Assembly: GCA_021849295.1 (NCBI GenBank)
Contig: JAJZTA010000015.1
Location: forward strand, 1-64,000
From: Pseudomonadota bacterium
GTDB taxonomy: Bacteria > Pseudomonadota > Alphaproteobacteria > Micavibrionales > UBA2020
Reading direction: 5' to 3'
DNA: 64,000 nucleotides
Positions 61,826-64,000 of the stretch are shown here, piece after piece; position 1 is the stretch's first letter; each line of letters opens with the position of its first letter. Below the pieces are notes generated by a model. That model searched no databases and was not told the origin of the DNA. It saw nothing but the letters and a program-made list of their open reading frames with translations. The translations under genes were made by a program, and so were the position numbers.

Positions 61826-62134
61826 ATGAAAATGACACAAATCCTCACGGCTGTTGCCGTTATCGCCACATTGTCGGCCGCGCCGGCCATGGCCCAAACT
61901 GCGGCTGCGCCCGCTGCCGCGCCTGCCGCAGCTTCAGCAGCGCCTGCCGCCAACGGCAAATCGATGCAGAAGTTCCAGGAATACAAGCAAAAGACGCTCG
62001 CCCGTTTGGCAAAACGCGCGGACGAGATCCAGAAAAAGCAAGCCTGCGTGACGGCGGCAAATACGCCGAAAGAACTGCATGCCTGCTTTCCCAAGTGGCA
62101 TGAACATCATGGGAAACGCGGAGAGAAGAAATAA
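61826..62134 (+). CDS. Small exported Ala-rich protein
   Basis: 102 residues with AAGGAG upstream. Signal peptide ILTAVAVIATLSAAPAMA, mature start QTAAAP, then an Ala/Pro-rich segment, a helix (MQKFQEYKQKTLARLAKRAD), two cysteines (QACVTAANTPKELHAC) that could form a disulfide, and a His/Lys-rich tail (KWHEHHGKRGEKK). It is followed by a strong terminator, so the gene is a single-gene transcript. Periplasmic location likely; family not recognised. Confidence 0.75.
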   Translation: MKMTQILTAVAVIATLSAAPAMAQTAAAPAAAPAAASAAPAANGKSMQKFQEYKQKTLARLAKRADEIQKKQACVTAANTPKELHACFPKWHEHHGKRGEKK

Positions 62135-62154
62135 TTTCCCTCTGCAATAAGGAA

Positions 62155-62194
62155 TAAAAAACATCCGGTTCCCGAGGGGCCGGATGTTTTTTTT
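62155..62194 (+). terminator. Rho-independent terminator
   Basis: Stem ACATCCGG (62161-62168) with CCGGATGT (62180-62187), a GC-rich loop region and eight T (62187-62194); the A-run on the left makes it work in both directions, serving the gene at 61826 and the convergent gene ending at 62209. Confidence 0.88.
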
Positions 62195-62208
62195 AGTATA
62201 TATTCCCA

Positions 62209-62913
62209 TTATTTGGAAAACAGGCCTTTCAGTGCGCCGGTGGCCTTTTGCAGGGTGCCGTTGACGGGGATCGACGAGAGGCCGGATTTCATCACCACGG
62301 TTGAGGACGCGGCGAGGACGCGGCTCATGATCTCTTGCGCTACCTTGGCGGTGGTGGCGGGATCGCTTTTGCTGCCGATATTCGTCATGACGATTTCCGG
62401 CAGGGGGATAGGCTTGCCGTGCCCGGCGATGGCAGGAATGACCGAGGCGTTGACGATTTTCAGTTTCTGGATCACGACTTTGACGTTGCTTTTGCCGCCA
62501 CTGTTGCTGCCGTTCGCGCTTTTGCTCGAGGATGTAGAGGATTTGATGTTATTTTGCAGGGTGCTGAAGTTCGTGCCTTTGGGGCCGATCTCGTAAGCCA
62601 CAGTCAGGCCGTCGACAGTGATGTTTTTCAGGACGACAACCTTGCTCGAAATATCGCCGAGCGCGACGGAGATGGATTTCGTTTTGAGGATATCTGGATT
62701 TTTAAAGCCCGGCGGATTGGCGATGGAAAGGCCGTCGATGGAGCCTTTTTTGCCGGCAAGGGAAATGTCGACCGCGCCGACCGTGACTTTTGTGCCGAGC
62801 GTCTGCGTACCCACCGTTTCAATGGCGAGCTTGACCGCGCCGCCCAGATGCGAGAAGAAGTAAATCCCGCCGATGACCAGAACGGCGGCGATGAAGGCTA
62901 TGACCTTTTTCAT
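62209..62913 (-). CDS. AsmA-like single-span exported/periplasmic protein
   Basis: 234 residues from ATG 62913 (GGAG 7 nt upstream; upstream in-frame starts lie inside a hairpin). An N-terminal membrane anchor (KKVIAFIAAVLVIGGIYFFS) precedes a beta-rich part: VKLAIETVGTQTLGTKVTVG, VDISLAGKKGSIDGLSIANP, SKVVVLKNITVDGLTVAYEI, a Ser/Gly/Lys linker, then VKVVIQKLKIVNASVIPAIA. This is like the N-terminal repeat of AsmA/DUF748-type proteins, which act in envelope lipid transport. Only one such unit is present. Role inferred. Confidence 0.7.
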   Translation of the reverse strand: MKKVIAFIAAVLVIGGIYFFSHLGGAVKLAIETVGTQTLGTKVTVGAVDISLAGKKGSIDGLSIANPPGFKNPDILKTKSISVALGDISSKVVVLKNITVDGLTVAYEIGPKGTNFSTLQNNIKSSTSSSKSANGSNSGGKSNVKVVIQKLKIVNASVIPAIAGHGKPIPLPEIVMTNIGSKSDPATTAKVAQEIMSRVLAASSTVVMKSGLSSIPVNGTLQKATGALKGLFSK

Positions 62914-62914
62914 G

Positions 62915-62941
62915 AATGTCTCCATTGTTAATGGAGACATT
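62915..62941 (-). promoter_or_regulatory. 12-bp hairpin enclosing the ribosome binding site
   Basis: Perfect inverted repeat: AATGTCTCCATT (62915-62926) and its complement at 62930-62941, three-base loop. On the minus-strand transcript it ends one base before the ATG at 62913, and the GGAG Shine-Dalgarno lies in the 3' arm, so folding would hide it. The same dyad could alternatively be a DNA operator. Confidence 0.6.
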
Positions 62942-62980
62942 AGCAGAGTTCTGGGGTCTGAAAAACATCTTTTGCAAGGT

Positions 62981-63805
62981 CTACGCCATTTGCGGAGAGG
63001 GGGCGCTTTTGCCGAAAAGGCGCATCAGGATATAAATCACCATAAGCGTCGCTGCATAGACAATAAGTTGTAGTCCGTTCGGCTTATCCGTATAACCGAT
63101 CAGCGTATGCAGGGCCTGTCCGGGGATGCTGTGCTGGGACAAAAGGGCCGAGGTGTTCCAGATGCTGCGGGTCAGGATGGTCACCACCTGCGCCTGTTGC
63201 AAAAAGGCGGCGGCTTGCGCCGCCATTCCCGCCGCCAGCAGCGAGAGAAGCATGCCCGTGACCTTGAAAAGATGCCGCGTCGGGATGCGCAACAGGCCGA
63301 GATAGAGCAGTGCCGCCATGCCGCCGCCGAGCGCAATCCCGCCCGCGCCGCCGATAAACATCGGAGCCGCCCCGTGCCCGCCCGTCAGAGAGATGCCGTA
63401 TAGGAAAAGCACGACTTCCGATCCTTCGCGCAGGACTGACACGCCGACGACGACGGCCAGCGCCATGAACGAGCATTTTCCCGCGACGACGTCCGCGCCG
63501 ACGGCTTTCATTTTTGCCGCCATTTCGCGGCCGTGACGCGACATCCAGACGTTATGCCCGACCAGCATGACGACAGCGAGGGAAAGGACGGCGGCGCTGA
63601 AAACTTCCTGTCCCATACCCGCCAGCGCGTGGCTGATTTCATGCGTGAAGGCGGCGACGAGGCTGGCGCCGAGGACGCCACCGAGAATCCCCGCGCTGAC
63701 CCAGAAGCCGCGTCCGGAGATGCCTTTCGTCGCGGCAAGGACGATGCCGATGACCAGCCCCGCTTCCATGGTTTCGCGGAAAACGATAACGAGCGCTGCG
63801 AGCAT
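62981..63805 (-). CDS. FTR1/EfeU-type iron permease
   Basis: 274 residues from ATG 63805 (AAGGAA upstream); longer upstream readings overlap the preceding gene in another frame. Seven spans expected. The two REXXE iron-binding motifs are visible: RETME in VIFRETMEAGLVIGIV near residue 11 and REGSE in VSVLREGSEVVLFLYG near residue 130. It imports iron, in E. coli as part of EfeUOB; EfeO and EfeB are not in the window, but the upstream gene runs off the edge. Transcript direction is leftward, from outside the window. Confidence 0.9.
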   Translation of the reverse strand: MLAALVIVFRETMEAGLVIGIVLAATKGISGRGFWVSAGILGGVLGASLVAAFTHEISHALAGMGQEVFSAAVLSLAVVMLVGHNVWMSRHGREMAAKMKAVGADVVAGKCSFMALAVVVGVSVLREGSEVVLFLYGISLTGGHGAAPMFIGGAGGIALGGGMAALLYLGLLRIPTRHLFKVTGMLLSLLAAGMAAQAAAFLQQAQVVTILTRSIWNTSALLSQHSIPGQALHTLIGYTDKPNGLQLIVYAATLMVIYILMRLFGKSAPSPQMA

Positions 63806-63821
63806 GGGTTCAGGTTCCTTC

Positions 63822-64000
63822 TCAAATATGCATTTCGTATTCGATCTGCAGCCGCGCCGCTCTTTGCGCGGCGGCGGAGCTGACGCCGAATAGATAAGCC
63901 GTTTCGTAATGGATGTGCCCGAACAGGCGGCCGTAAAGCGCGGGGCCGATGTAATGCTGCTGCGCGCTGAAATACCGCAGCGTGCCATCCTGTCCGAGGT
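63822..64000 (-). CDS. C-terminal end of an unidentified protein upstream of the iron permease
   Basis: Open in one frame from the window edge to the TGA at 63822-63824 (about 58 residues), ending 17 nt before the permease ATG. The visible end contains [20 protein letters not shown] and [20 protein letters not shown] and finishes in an alternating, aromatic-rich strand (LQIEYEMHI), a pattern seen in outer-membrane or copper/iron-handling proteins. Too little is present for a family call. Same strand and spacing suggest an operon with the permease. Confidence 0.6.
   Translation of the reverse strand, partial: LGQDGTLRYFSAQQHYIGPALYGRLFGHIHYETAYLFGVSSAAAQRAARLQIEYEMHI

Noticed and set aside
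63806-63988. N-terminal extension of the iron permease to 63988
   Set aside because: The extension is out of frame with a better open frame ending at 63822 and has no permease-like sequence; the ATG at 63805 has a ribosome binding site.

Overview
The window is a compact, moderately GC-rich bacterial chromosome segment with AT-rich intergenic gaps. The housekeeping genes point to Alphaproteobacteria: an EI-type PTS protein directly after lysC, RodZ-like protein followed by ispG, prfA-prmC followed by a DUF4167 gene, an alphaproteobacterial-type heme A synthase, a CHCC zinc-finger protein and a NifU-like scaffold after cysS. A sigma-54 promoter drives the flagellar hook-filament junction genes, so the organism is probably flagellated. 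A deep-branching or uncultured lineage (for example Micavibrionales- or Rhodospirillales-like) is my guess; the sequence alone does not settle it.

Layout. 1-2.4 kb: two tandem paralogues of a TMTC-like membrane protein, one running off the window. 2.6-15.1 kb: housekeeping genes (lysC, ptsP, rodZ-like, ispG, prfA, prmC, clpB, cmk). 15.2-22.8 kb: an unknown protein, comM/yifB, a small accessory locus (two related coiled-coil proteins, one frameshifted, flanking a C39-like cysteine-peptidase fold protein), ileS and an acetyltransferase. 23-51.4 kb: a chromosomal Dot/Icm-type (type IVB) secretion locus. 51.4-64 kb: a DDAH-like protein that has lost its catalytic residues, TauE/SafE, heme A synthase, small membrane proteins, cysS with Fe-S related genes, several lineage-type unknowns, an Smr protein and an FTR1-type iron permease.

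The secretion locus is the centre of interest. It contains a DsbC-like oxidoreductase, a lytic transglycosylase, dotD-dotC-dotB, icmT, a TcpQ-domain protein, then four tandem, mutually related exported cysteine-containing proteins (450-565 residues each) that I cannot assign to any known Dot/Icm component. After an insertion of iscX-like, an RNase J-like gene and flgL-flgK, the locus resumes with two DotI/IcmL paralogues, dotH, dotG, dotF-like, an IcmD/IcmC-like protein, icmD, icmJ and icmB, in the same order as Legionella icmM-L-K-E-G-C-D-J-B. DotA, DotL, DotM, DotU/IcmF and the IcmS/W/Q chaperones are not in the window.

Two intergenic regions 10.8 kb apart, upstream of iscX and of the IcmD/C-like gene, share a 24-nt element (22 of 24 identical) with a related second element at the same 43-nt spacing and the same distance to the start codon, which suggests a common regulator. 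No tRNA, rRNA, CRISPR array or insertion sequence was seen. No gap between genes exceeds 300 bases.
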